A stretch of DNA of 27,270 nucleotides, taken from assembly GCA_934525325.1 (NCBI GenBank), contig CAKSZE010000019.1:1-27270 (forward strand), read 5' to 3'. Position numbers and translations under genes: made by a program. Shown one piece after another: positions 6,588 through 14,831 of the stretch. This DNA comes from an uncultured Faecalibacterium sp. (GTDB lineage: Bacteria > Bacillota > Clostridia > Oscillospirales > Ruminococcaceae). The notes under the pieces were generated by a model. The model worked only from the letters and a program-made list of their open reading frames with translations. It searched no databases and was not told where the DNA came from. Numbering within the stretch: position 1 is the stretch's first letter; every line of letters starts with the position of its first letter.

Positions 6588-7931
6588 ATGAAACGTATTT
6601 TTGCACTGGTTCTCTCATTTGTATTTCTGCTCAGCTGCCTTGTGCTGCCCGCCGGGGCCATGTTCGACCCCAGCCCGGTGTATCAGGTGCAGGCTGCAAG
6701 CGCCTATATCGTGAACACGGATACCAACATCATCGTCTATGATAAGGACAGCACAAAGCAGGTGTCTGCCGGCGGTCTGACCAAATATATGACCCTTGCC
6801 GTGCTGCTGACCAACTACGCCGACCAGCTGGACAGCACCTTCCAGATGCCCTTTGCCATCTCGGACTATGTTTATAACACCAATAACGCAGATATGCGCT
6901 CCAACGAGACTTTCACCTACCGGGAAGCCATGTACGCCATGCTTACCCGCAACGCCAACGAGGCAGCCATGGGTGTGGCGTACACCCTTTCCGGCGGAGA
7001 TCTGGACGGCTGGGTGGCGCAGATGAACACCCTGTCCCAGCGCATCGGCACCACCGCCAGCAGCTGGACGGACGCCTGCGGCATCGACAGCGGCAACACC
7101 ACCTGTGCGGTGGATATGTACCTGATCCTGCGTTACCTGATGAGCTTTGACGCCTTTGTGGAGGTCTCCGGCGCGCCCAGCTTTACCATGCCCGCCAAGG
7201 AGAAGCACCGCTCCTCCTCGGTGCTGGTCAGCCAGAATGCGGCGCTGAGCAAAGCCAGCGGCGGCAGCTACTACCGCAGCGCCATGCAGGGCGGTATGTG
7301 CAGCGTGACCGCCTTTAAAAACGATACCGGCACCCAGAGCTATGTTTCGTGGGGCAACAAGGACGGCGCCACCTATATCTTCTGCGTGATGGACAGCCCC
7401 GACAGCTGCGATACCCTTGGCTACGCCAACCGCCGCCCCGCCCTGTTTGAGACGGTCGAGTTGATGGACTGGGTGTTCGACAGCTTTTCCATTCAGGCTG
7501 CGCTGGACACCGACCTGACCATTGCAGAGATCCCGGTCAGGTATTCCTCCGATACCGACACTTTGCAGCTGTACCCCAACGACAGCATGATGACCCTGCT
7601 GCCCTCCACCAGTGACGGCACCGTCACCCAGAAATACTTCCACCTGCCGGACTACGTCTGTGCGCCCATCCAGCAGGGCGACGTGGTAGGCACAGTGGAG
7701 CTGAAACTGGCGGGCGAGACCATCGGCGTGGTGGATCTGATCGCCGGGCAGGACGTAGCCCGCAACCCGCTGCTGTTCGGGGTGGACAAGGTGAAGGAGT
7801 TCTTGACCAGCCTGTACCTGAAGGTGGTGCTGGTGCTCAGCCTGATCGCCGCCCTGATCTACGGGCTGTGGCTGCTGTGCGCCAACTGGAACCGCCGCAA
7901 GCCCACCAAAAAGATCCACCGCCGCTATTGA
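6588..7931 (+). CDS. D-alanyl-D-alanine carboxypeptidase-like protein (S11 fold), catalytic motifs lost
   Basis: A 447-residue exported protein with a signal peptide (1-24, cut near AGA), an S11/PBP-type domain (about 35-300), a C-terminal extension and a membrane segment near 413-434. The overall order matches D,D-carboxypeptidases, which trim peptidoglycan stem peptides. All three active-site motifs are changed: the SxxK box is GLTK (63-66, no nucleophilic Ser), the SxN box is NAN (122-124), and the KTG box appears as MQG (about 233-235). It is probably a non-catalytic binding or scaffold protein of the cell wall. AAAGGA precedes the ATG. The coding frame is intact, which argues against decay. 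Confidence 0.85.
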   Translation: MKRIFALVLSFVFLLSCLVLPAGAMFDPSPVYQVQAASAYIVNTDTNIIVYDKDSTKQVSAGGLTKYMTLAVLLTNYADQLDSTFQMPFAISDYVYNTNNADMRSNETFTYREAMYAMLTRNANEAAMGVAYTLSGGDLDGWVAQMNTLSQRIGTTASSWTDACGIDSGNTTCAVDMYLILRYLMSFDAFVEVSGAPSFTMPAKEKHRSSSVLVSQNAALSKASGGSYYRSAMQGGMCSVTAFKNDTGTQSYVSWGNKDGATYIFCVMDSPDSCDTLGYANRRPALFETVELMDWVFDSFSIQAALDTDLTIAEIPVRYSSDTDTLQLYPNDSMMTLLPSTSDGTVTQKYFHLPDYVCAPIQQGDVVGTVELKLAGETIGVVDLIAGQDVARNPLLFGVDKVKEFLTSLYLKVVLVLSLIAALIYGLWLLCANWNRRKPTKKIHRRY

Positions 7932-7939
7932 GCAAAGCA

Positions 7940-7969
7940 AAAGCCCCGCACCGGATGCGGGGCTTTGTT
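7940..7969. terminator. Terminator after the carboxypeptidase-like gene
   Basis: An 11-bp stem AAAGCCCCGCA/TGCGGGGCTTT with a 5-base loop, flanked by A residues on the left and TTT-GTT on the right. It lies between two converging genes and can serve both. Confidence 0.88.
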
Positions 7970-7984
7970 CTGTATGGCAGCGCT

Positions 7985-9022
7985 TCAAGCGCGGTTTTTC
8001 AAAAGTTCCGTCAGGCTGCGGAAAGTCCGTCCGTGGTTGCCGGTAACCGTCTCGGCGTGGAGCAGGCTGCTGAGAACGCTTTCCTCCACGCACTCTGCCA
8101 CCGCCCGGAACAGGGGGTTGATGGCATCATCGTGGAGCAGGGTCATGGGCAGCAGGGCTTTGTCCGAATAGTGCGGCATCCGGTTGGCGGTGGTGAAGGC
8201 GATGACGATCTCGCCGCTGCCGTTGCCGCAGTAAGACCCGGTGCGGGAAAGCCCCACCAGTGCCCGGCGGCACAGACGCCGCAGCTGCCGTTCGCTCAGG
8301 GGGATATCCGTAGCCAACACCGTGATGATGGAGCCCTTATCCTCGTGGGGCGGGATGTTGTCGCCCAGCAGGGTATGGATAGGCGTGCCCGCCACGATGA
8401 GGTCATCGAACAGCGCGTGGTTGGAAAGCACCAGTGCCCCCATGGTGTACGGCTTGCCGTCCAGTTCTACCACCCGGGAGGCAGAGCCGATACCGCCTTT
8501 CAGGCCATGGCAGCGCATTCCCCGCCCGGCACCTACGGCACCCTCGGCAAAGTCTGCCTTGCAGTCTGCCAGCGCGGCAAAGACGTGCTGCTCGGTCACA
8601 TGGAGCCCCCGGATATCGTTCAAACCGCAGTCGTTGCACTCGCAGACCACCGGGTTCACGCTGCCGGTGGTCTCGCAGATGTCGGGGTTTTTCTCCAGCA
8701 TATACTTCACCAGCGCCGTCTGTGCCGTGCCCACGCTGAGGGTGTTGGTAAACAGGATGGGCGTTTCCAGCGTGCCCAGTTCGTCGATCTGCACAAGGCC
8801 CGTGGTCTTGCCAAAGCCGTTGATGACATAGCTGGCCGCCAGCACTTTTTCGTGGAACACGTCCCCTTGGTGGGGCAGCAGCGCCGTTACGCCGGTCTGC
8901 ACCACGCCGTCCGCCAGGGTGCAGTGCCCTACCGTCACCCCCGGCACATCGCTGATCTTATCCCGCGCACCTTTGGGCAGTGTGCCCACCTGAAAGTCCC
9001 ATTCGTTCCCTGCAATGCCCAT
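7985..9022 (-). CDS. P1 family peptidase (DmpA/L-aminopeptidase-D-esterase, S58)
   Basis: A 345-residue self-processing Ntn-fold peptidase. Members cut themselves before a Ser that becomes the N-terminal nucleophile; here the expected site is Gly230-Ser231 in DKGSIITVLATD. The conserved N-terminal block DVPGVTVGH (25-33) and the Gly-rich CHGLKGGIGSASR (171-183) are present. These enzymes remove N-terminal residues from short peptides or hydrolyse D-amino-acid esters and amides. There is no signal peptide, so it acts in the cytosol. GGAGG precedes the ATG. It seems to be a single-gene transcript whose leader is a long palindrome. Confidence 0.93.
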   Translation of the reverse strand: MGIAGNEWDFQVGTLPKGARDKISDVPGVTVGHCTLADGVVQTGVTALLPHQGDVFHEKVLAASYVINGFGKTTGLVQIDELGTLETPILFTNTLSVGTAQTALVKYMLEKNPDICETTGSVNPVVCECNDCGLNDIRGLHVTEQHVFAALADCKADFAEGAVGAGRGMRCHGLKGGIGSASRVVELDGKPYTMGALVLSNHALFDDLIVAGTPIHTLLGDNIPPHEDKGSIITVLATDIPLSERQLRRLCRRALVGLSRTGSYCGNGSGEIVIAFTTANRMPHYSDKALLPMTLLHDDAINPLFRAVAECVEESVLSSLLHAETVTGNHGRTFRSLTELLKNRA

Positions 9023-9047
9023 TGTAGTTCCTCCTTGCCTTTTCTAA

Positions 9048-9207
9048 GGTGTATCTGAAAACAAAGAAAATGACGAATATTTCGCAAGCACAAGCGGGAT
9101 TTAAGGCAAACAGCCGCAGGAATCCTTTGTGGATTTCAAGGCTGTTTAACGCAAAATCCAGCTGTGTTTGTAGAAATAGACTAAATTTTCGACTTTTCAG
9201 ATACACC
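9048..9207. repeat. 160-bp imperfect palindrome (MITE-like) in the leader of the P1 peptidase gene
   Basis: Terminal 14-bp inverted repeats GGTGTATCTGAAAA (9048-9061) and TTTTCAGATACACC (9194-9207) are perfect. The symmetry continues inward with gaps: blocks such as GAAAAT, TATTTC, GGATTT and AAACAGCC occur in both arms, reaching the AGGAATCC centre near 9120. It contains no gene. It fills almost the whole gap between the predicted transcription start and the ribosome binding site of the peptidase gene. Confidence 0.75.
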
Positions 9208-9213
9208 CAGTGT

Positions 9214-9242
9214 ATCATAGCATTTCTCCTGCCAAAAGTAAA
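9214..9242 (-). promoter_or_regulatory. Promoter of the P1 peptidase gene
   Basis: On the minus strand, -35 TTTACT, a 17-bp spacer and -10 TATGAT, with TGC before the -10 box. The predicted start of transcription falls near 9207, the outer end of the palindrome. Confidence 0.55.
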
Positions 9243-9269
9243 CCGCTGTAGCAGGCCGGGCGGGCACAG

Positions 9270-9312
9270 AAAAAGGGCTGCCGCACAGCTATCTCACTGT
9301 GCAGCAGCCCCT
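9270..9312 (-). terminator. Terminator of the aromatic-acid-exporter-like gene
   Basis: The stem arms GGGCTGC-GCACAG (9275-9288) and CTGTGC-GCAGCCC (9297-9310) pair with one mismatch. Read on the minus strand the hairpin is followed by TTTTT. Confidence 0.85.
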
Positions 9313-9349
9313 TTGCGATTTTGTAAAAAGCGCCGCAGTGCGGTGCCTG

Positions 9350-9901
9350 TCAGGAATGCTCCACCGGACGGAAAAGCCCCTTGACCTTTTCCCAGCAGGC
9401 CACCACCCGCTCCCGCGGCAGGAAATAATTGACCAGCAGCGCCACGATGACGCCCACCGCCGTATCAAAGATGCGGTTAAGGGAGTAGGCAACGTAGGTC
9501 TCCACCGGCGTGCTGAACAGCACGATGCAAAGCACCACACCGCCGGGCTGCACGCCGCCCGGCCAGAAATACTGGCACAGCAAGATCAGCACCACGATGG
9601 CCCCACCCAGCAACAGCGCCAATAACATGCTATGGCCGCCCTGCGGGTAAAACCGCAGATACACCCAGAACACCGCAATAGCCAGCAGGCCGCCGATGAG
9701 GGTGCCGAACAGACGGTTGCCGCCGTTTTTGATCGAGTCCGGCATATCGGTGCCAAGGCCGAAAATAACACCGATGCAGGCAAACGCCGGGTTGCGCTCC
9801 AGCAGGCAGTAGACGACCGCCACCAGCATAGCCGTTATCGCCGTTTTGATGGTGCGCCAGCCCACATGCAGCCGATAATCTTCGCGCGGGAACTGTAACA
9901 T
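9350..9901 (-). CDS. FUSC/aromatic acid exporter family membrane protein
   Basis: A 183-residue inner-membrane protein. After an N-terminal GWRTIKTAITAML segment there are about five to six hydrophobic helices, a layout typical of the ArAE_1/FUSC-like family, whose members are linked to export of aromatic acids and other small organic anions. The family FGLGTDMPDSIKNGGNRLFGTLIG block around residues 50-70 is present. The ATG at 9901 is preferred because AGGAGG lies 9 bases before it; a TTG two codons upstream is also possible. It is monocistronic between its own promoter and terminator. The substrate is not known. Confidence 0.85.
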   Translation of the reverse strand: MLQFPREDYRLHVGWRTIKTAITAMLVAVVYCLLERNPAFACIGVIFGLGTDMPDSIKNGGNRLFGTLIGGLLAIAVFWVYLRFYPQGGHSMLLALLLGGAIVVLILLCQYFWPGGVQPGGVVLCIVLFSTPVETYVAYSLNRIFDTAVGVIVALLVNYFLPRERVVACWEKVKGLFRPVEHS

Positions 9902-9935
9902 TTCCAAGATCCTCCTCCTTTTGCATTACCGTTTC

Positions 9936-9964
9936 AGCATACCACAGGACATTGTTGGATACAA
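9936..9964 (-). promoter_or_regulatory. Promoter of the aromatic-acid-exporter-like gene
   Basis: On the minus strand, -35 TTGTAT, a 17-bp spacer and -10 TATGCT preceded by TGG (extended -10). Confidence 0.65.
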
Positions 9965-10020
9965 GGCTTTCTACATAAGTAGATTATTTAACAAGACTGC
10001 TGCTCCCGCACTGCACAAAA

Positions 10021-11364
10021 TTATTGAGGTGCCGCTGCATTTTCCGTCGGCCACGATCTTCTGAGCGCCGCATAGGAGACCAGGAAGTTTGCAAGCCAGC
10101 CTGCCGGGACGGCAAGCCAGACAAAGGCAATACCGAAACGCGGTGCACAGATCAAGGCAACGGACAGTCGAATCGCAAGGTTCACCATGCTTGCAACGAG
10201 GAACGGACGCATAATTCCGAGACCGCGAAGGACGCCATCGGTTGCCATCTTGATGCCCATGAAGATGAAAAAGTAACCAATCCACCTCATATAATCACCG
10301 GACACCTGATAGGCCAACGCCGTTCCGTCTTTTCCTAAGAACAGCGAGGAGATCTGCGTGTGCAGCGCTTCAATGACCACAAACGCAATGGCTGCAAAGC
10401 ACAGATCCAGCATCAGTGCAGCGTGGTAGCCTTTTTTGATACGATCAATTTTCTTTGCACCAAGATTCTGGGAAACAAACGGCGAAACTGCATTGCCGAT
10501 GGACACAAAGATCAGCGAGAAAACATTTTCCACCCGCATCGTTGCCGAATATCCGGCAAGCGCCTGTGTGCCGAAGGGGTTTACCACCGCCTGCACGATC
10601 ATCATGCCGATGGACACGGTGGACTGCTGCAGGACCGAAGGCACCGCAATGCGCAGCATGGAAGCCAGCTGCTGCCGGTCAAACTTTTTAAAGGGGCTTT
10701 TATATTGCCGCATCCGGTGCAGGAAGATCAAAAACGAAAAGACCGCAGAAATGCCCTGTGCGATCAGGGTTGCAAGGGCTGCACCAAACACCCCCAAGCC
10801 AAGCCCTGCCACCATCCAGAGATCCATAAAAATATTCAGGATGGAGGAAAAAATCAGCAGACCCAGCGGGATCCGGGATTCCCCAATGGAGGTAAACATG
10901 GTGGAAAGGATGTTGTACATGAACAAAAACGGGAAGCCCACAAAATAGACCCGCAGATACAGCACCGCGTCCTCCAGGATATCAGCGGGGGTCTGCAAGC
11001 CGCTCATCATAAAATGAGAAGTACAGAAGCCAAAAACGCCAAGGACGACGCTCAAAGCCAGAAAGCTGATTAGGGACGTTGACACGATGGTTTTCATTTC
11101 GCCATAGCTTTTGGCGCCAAAACAGCGGCTTACCAGCACACCGGCACCCACACCGGCACCCAGCGCCACACAAATAAAAACATTGGTCAGCGCAGCACAG
11201 GCACCGACAGCCGCCAGTGCCGAGGAGCCGACAAACTGGCCGACTATGATGGAGTCTGCCATATTATAGACCTGCTGAAAAAAGCTGCCAAGGATCATTG
11301 GCATTGCAAAAACCGTCAGCGCTTTCAGCGGCGCATCTGTGATCAGATATTCATCTTTCGACAT
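10021..11364 (-). CDS. MATE family efflux transporter
   Basis: A 447-residue membrane protein with about twelve hydrophobic segments in two similar halves. The opening LKALTVFAMPMILGSFFQQVYNM and the nearby DSIIVGQFVG are characteristic of the family, which exports drugs and metabolites by Na+ or H+ antiport. The start at 11364 is chosen because GGAAGGAAAGAG stands just before it; a frame reaching 11397 would use weak signals. It appears monocistronic and is divergent from the AI-2E-family gene. No local regulator indicates a substrate. Confidence 0.93.
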   Translation of the reverse strand: MSKDEYLITDAPLKALTVFAMPMILGSFFQQVYNMADSIIVGQFVGSSALAAVGACAALTNVFICVALGAGVGAGVLVSRCFGAKSYGEMKTIVSTSLISFLALSVVLGVFGFCTSHFMMSGLQTPADILEDAVLYLRVYFVGFPFLFMYNILSTMFTSIGESRIPLGLLIFSSILNIFMDLWMVAGLGLGVFGAALATLIAQGISAVFSFLIFLHRMRQYKSPFKKFDRQQLASMLRIAVPSVLQQSTVSIGMMIVQAVVNPFGTQALAGYSATMRVENVFSLIFVSIGNAVSPFVSQNLGAKKIDRIKKGYHAALMLDLCFAAIAFVVIEALHTQISSLFLGKDGTALAYQVSGDYMRWIGYFFIFMGIKMATDGVLRGLGIMRPFLVASMVNLAIRLSVALICAPRFGIAFVWLAVPAGWLANFLVSYAALRRSWPTENAAAPQ

Positions 11365-11421
11365 GATCTCTTTCCTTCCGAACTGTGTTTCTCTCAATTT
11401 TTTTAATTTACACTATCTTAT

Positions 11422-11450
11422 AGTATACCACGCTTTTCCCCAACTGAAAA
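11422..11450 (-). promoter_or_regulatory. Promoter of the MATE gene
   Basis: On the minus strand, -35 TTTTCA, a 17-bp spacer and -10 TATACT preceded by TGG. Confidence 0.65.
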
Positions 11451-11510
11451 GCTTCTGCCTGCATTCTCGCAAACCGCTTTTATAAAGCTCCGTTTCCCTT
11501 TTCCCTCGTC

Positions 11511-11539
11511 TTGACAAGCCCTTTTCTTCCGATTACAAT
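11511..11539 (+). promoter_or_regulatory. Promoter of the AI-2E-family gene
   Basis: Consensus -35 TTGACA, a 17-bp spacer and -10 TACAAT. This is among the strongest promoters in the window and lacks a TGn extension. Confidence 0.88.
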
Positions 11540-11608
11540 ACGAAAAAGAGCCAACAGGCGGTCTTTTTGCTGCCTGCGGCCACAATCTTCCGGGAAAGGA
11601 ACTTTTTC

Positions 11609-12730
11609 ATGGAACCAAAAACAAAACAATCTCTGCTCGTTACCGTGGCAGGGGTAACGCTTTTTGTAGCGCTGCTGCGGCTTTCTGACGTTCTGGCCTT
11701 TGCCGCAAAGCTGATAGATCTGGTACTGCCCATTCTGGCGGGCGGCATTCTGGCGCTTTTTATCAACGTGCCCATGACCGGGCTGGAAAAGCGGCTGAAC
11801 CGCCTGTTCGGCAAAGCCAAAAAGCAGCCCTCGGCGAAAACCGTCCACCTTCTCAGCTTTTTCATCACCCTGCTGGGCGTTGTGCTGGTGCTGGTACTGG
11901 CGCTGACTTTGCTGATCCCGGAGCTGGTGCAGTCCTTCCACAGCCTGTATGTGCAGATCGAGGCCAATATTCCGCGCTGGACCGCCTATCTCAACGCACA
12001 GGATGCCGACATGAGCTGGCTGATGAGCTGGCTGGAGGGCATCAACTGGGAGCAGCTGCTGCACAAGGTAACCGCAAGCATCGACACGGTGCTGGTCAAT
12101 GCGGTAGGGGCTGTCTCTGCCACGGTGAATATCGTGGTGACTGCCTCGTTTGCGCTGATCATCTCCGTCTATATGTCCCTTGGGACGGAGAGCCTTGGCC
12201 ACCACGCCCGCACGCTGGTGTGCGCCTACCTGAAACCCGGCCACGCCGCCGGGGTGCTGAAATTCTGCCGGCTGTTCCGGCAGTCCTTTGCAAATTTTCT
12301 GACGGGACAATGCAGCGAGGCGGTGATCCTTGGCGTTCTGATGGCCCTTGCATTTTCCGTTTTCAAGATCCCCTACGGCAGTCTGGTGGGCGTGCTTACC
12401 GCCATCTGCGCCATCATCCCCTATGTGGGTGCGCTGATCTCCTGCGTGGTCAGCGTGTTCCTTGTGCTGTTGGTAGACCCTGTGCTAGCGGTGCGCTGCC
12501 TGATCGTGTACCTTGCCGTGCAGTTTATTGAAAATCAGTTCATCTATCCCCGTGTGGTGGGAAAGTCCGTGGGGCTTTCGCCGCTGTACACCCTTATTGC
12601 TGCCATGATCGGCGGAGAGCTTTTTGGCATCATCGGCATCATCTTCTTTATCCCGTTAACGGCGGTGGTCATTGAGCTTGTAAAAGAGGATGCCTGTCGG
12701 CGTCTGCGCGCAAAAGAGCCTCTGCAATAA
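11609..12730 (+). CDS. AI-2E (PerM-like) family transporter
   Basis: A 373-residue membrane protein with the family layout: two N-terminal helices, a third long helix after a basic loop (about 85-110), a soluble segment, then a C-terminal bundle with the typical IPYGSLVGVLTAICAIIPYVG block and QFIENQFIYPRVVG. Members include the TqsA exporter of autoinducer-2 and Na+/H+ antiporters, so the substrate is open. The ATG at 11609 has AAAGGAAC upstream; 14 upstream codons in frame lack a ribosome site. It is monocistronic. Confidence 0.92.
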   Translation: MEPKTKQSLLVTVAGVTLFVALLRLSDVLAFAAKLIDLVLPILAGGILALFINVPMTGLEKRLNRLFGKAKKQPSAKTVHLLSFFITLLGVVLVLVLALTLLIPELVQSFHSLYVQIEANIPRWTAYLNAQDADMSWLMSWLEGINWEQLLHKVTASIDTVLVNAVGAVSATVNIVVTASFALIISVYMSLGTESLGHHARTLVCAYLKPGHAAGVLKFCRLFRQSFANFLTGQCSEAVILGVLMALAFSVFKIPYGSLVGVLTAICAIIPYVGALISCVVSVFLVLLVDPVLAVRCLIVYLAVQFIENQFIYPRVVGKSVGLSPLYTLIAAMIGGELFGIIGIIFFIPLTAVVIELVKEDACRRLRAKEPLQ

Positions 12731-12755
12731 AACAGCGTGCCCGGAAATACCGCTT

Positions 12756-12791
12756 CCCCTGATACCCTTCCCCGGTGTCAGGGGTATTTTT
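12756..12791 (+). terminator. Terminator of the AI-2E-family gene
   Basis: The stem CCCCTGATACC/GGTGTCAGGGG (one G-T pair) with a 6-base loop is followed by TATTTTT. Confidence 0.9.
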
Positions 12792-12868
12792 ATGCTGCGC
12801 AAAAGCCGAGCCCTCTGCAAAGCACGCGGTTTTTCGCCCTTTTCCATGCAAAATCCCTCAAAAACAAC

Positions 12869-12897
12869 TTGAAACGCTTTTGTTACAATGATACAAT
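12869..12897 (+). promoter_or_regulatory. Promoter of the binding-protein/sensor-kinase operon
   Basis: -35 TTGAAA, a 17-bp spacer and -10 TACAAT with TGA before it. The leader to the start codon at 13009 is about 105 nt. No operator dyad is obvious. Confidence 0.8.
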
Positions 12898-13008
12898 AAG
12901 AATGTCATTTTATGGGAAAATCGGCGTATGCCCAGTGCGGACAGGCCGCGAGCGTAGGGGTTCCTGTGGGGTGTGTAAGAACGACCAACCTGTAAGAAAG
13001 GTATTTGT

Positions 13009-14793
13009 ATGATGAAAAAGATCTCCCGCCGCTCGTTTTTGCAGGTTTGCGGCATTACTGCTGCCACGGCAGCGCTGACCGCCTGCGGCGGCAGCAGCCC
13101 TGAGAGCAAACCGGAAGCAGAGCACGAGGCTATTACCTTTATGGCACCCTATAAAGAGGTAGAAGCCTTTATTGAGCAGGTGCACAGCGTTTACCCGGAA
13201 GTAAATGTTGAGATCGTGCCCTACAGCGGTGATAACACCACCACCTGTTTGCAGAATATGTTTGCAGCGGGCGACCTGCCGGACGTCTGCACCTTGACGT
13301 ACTACGACCCCCGGATCGATTTGGTCTCCGACAAACTGCTGGATCTTTCCGGTTACGATTTTACCGACAACTATGTGGAGTCCCGCTTGCAGGATGTATT
13401 TGATAACGGTGCCATCTATCTGCTGCCCTCGACCTACAACTGCTACGGCATCACCTACAACAAGACCCTGCTGAAAAAACACGGCTGGGAACTGCCCAAT
13501 TCCTTTGCTGAACTGGAAGTGTTGGCGGCAAACGCCAAGGAAGCCGGGGTCGATCTCTGCCTGCCACAGATCCAGTACCCGGGCTACGGCTTCCAGTACC
13601 TGTGCAACATTGCAGACGCCAATTTCCTCGGCACGCTGGACGGCAAACAGTGGCAGAAGGATTATCTTTCCGGCAAGGCAAACGTCAGCAACACCCCCGG
13701 CATGATGCAGGCGATGGCATACGTCCAGAAGTGGAAGGATATCGGGATGCTGAACGGCTCCGGCGATGCTCTTGACGACAGTGTGACCTGGCAGAGGATG
13801 GCCGAGGGCAACACCCTGTTTTTGATCGGCAACACCAACGGCATCGTGGAGACAGACGGCAACGCCGATAAATTCGGGCTGATGCCGTTTCTCTCGGAGG
13901 ACGGCACACAGAACGTTTTTGTGCTGAATGTGAACCGTTTCTACGGTCTGAACAAAAAGCTGGAGCAGAACCCCCAGAAGCTGGAGGATGCGCTCAAGGT
14001 GATGCGCGTGCTTTCCACCGTTGCGGGCACCAGTGCTCTGCAGCCCGCAACAGCGCTGAAAAGCAGCCTGCTGCCCTTCAAGGACGCAAAGGCAGATGAT
14101 ACCTATTATGCCGACATCGCCAACGCCCTGAACGCAGGCAACACCGCGCCCTTTATCTATTCCGGCTGGGAAAATACCGTTGTAACCACCGGCAACAAGA
14201 TGCTGGACTTCATGAAGGGCAACGCCACCATGGAGGATGTCATCCGTCAGCTGGACGAGGATCAGGATAGCGTGGTGAACAACACCCCGGATACCATCAC
14301 CACCGTCACCGAGGAGCTTTCGCAGCAGGACTGCGCTATGTTGGTGGGGCGCTGCTTTGCGCAGGCTACCGGCAGCGACCTTGCGCTGGTCTCGCTGAGC
14401 ACATGGATCCCCGGCAACCCGTCCAATCAGAACCACCACGGCGTAGCCGCCAAGCTGTACGCCAAGGGCATTACGGATTACGACCTTTCGGTCATTCTGC
14501 CCACCGGCTGGAACCGCACCATCCAGACCGTTAGCCTGACCGGGCAGCAGATCAGCGATCTGCTTTCTACGGGCTACGATGCCTATGGCAACGGCAAGGG
14601 CTACCCCTATGTGCTGGTAAGCCCGGTGCAGCCGGAAGCGGGCAAGACCTATCAGGTTGCCATCTGCGGCGTGAGCGACAAATTGGCTGCGGAGACCACG
14701 GTGACAGACAGCGGCGTGGTGGGCATGGATGCCGCAAAGGCTTTCTTTGGCGCATACACCACCATCAGCCGGGCAGATACCGCATGGAACTAA
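13009..14793 (+). CDS. Lipoprotein: solute-binding domain fused to a 5'-nucleotidase C-terminal domain
   Basis: A 594-residue surface lipoprotein. The signal has twin Arg (SRRSFL, 6-11) and a lipobox ending at Cys26. Residues about 38-430 resemble family-1 extracellular solute-binding proteins (FAAGDLPDV, NKTLLKKHGWELPNSFAEL, a PLE-like hinge region). Residues about 449-594 resemble the 5'-nucleotidase C-terminal domain, with SDLALVS, ITDYDLSVILPTG (488-500) and SLTGQQISDLL (509-519). The metallophosphatase half of real nucleotidases is absent, so only the substrate-binding domain remains. No ABC permease is encoded nearby; a hybrid kinase follows after 38 bp. I infer a ligand-sensing partner of that kinase. 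Confidence 0.85.
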   Translation: MMKKISRRSFLQVCGITAATAALTACGGSSPESKPEAEHEAITFMAPYKEVEAFIEQVHSVYPEVNVEIVPYSGDNTTTCLQNMFAAGDLPDVCTLTYYDPRIDLVSDKLLDLSGYDFTDNYVESRLQDVFDNGAIYLLPSTYNCYGITYNKTLLKKHGWELPNSFAELEVLAANAKEAGVDLCLPQIQYPGYGFQYLCNIADANFLGTLDGKQWQKDYLSGKANVSNTPGMMQAMAYVQKWKDIGMLNGSGDALDDSVTWQRMAEGNTLFLIGNTNGIVETDGNADKFGLMPFLSEDGTQNVFVLNVNRFYGLNKKLEQNPQKLEDALKVMRVLSTVAGTSALQPATALKSSLLPFKDAKADDTYYADIANALNAGNTAPFIYSGWENTVVTTGNKMLDFMKGNATMEDVIRQLDEDQDSVVNNTPDTITTVTEELSQQDCAMLVGRCFAQATGSDLALVSLSTWIPGNPSNQNHHGVAAKLYAKGITDYDLSVILPTGWNRTIQTVSLTGQQISDLLSTGYDAYGNGKGYPYVLVSPVQPEAGKTYQVAICGVSDKLAAETTVTDSGVVGMDAAKAFFGAYTTISRADTAWN

Positions 14794-14831
14794 GGTGCAT
14801 CTGAAAACAAAACGGACAGGAGATACTGGAT

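Noticed and set aside
6615..8093. A 492-codon minus-strand frame opposite the carboxypeptidase-like gene
   Set aside because: It crosses a terminator and mirrors a clear exported protein; there is no domain.
13009..13086. Tat export of the lipoprotein because of SRRSFL
   Set aside because: Twin Arg residues are common in clostridial lipoprotein signals, and many of these bacteria are thought to lack Tat; the lipobox alone supports Sec export.
12910..14439. A 509-codon minus-strand frame opposite the binding protein
   Set aside because: Antisense shadow; the plus strand has promoter, ribosome site, lipobox and known domains.
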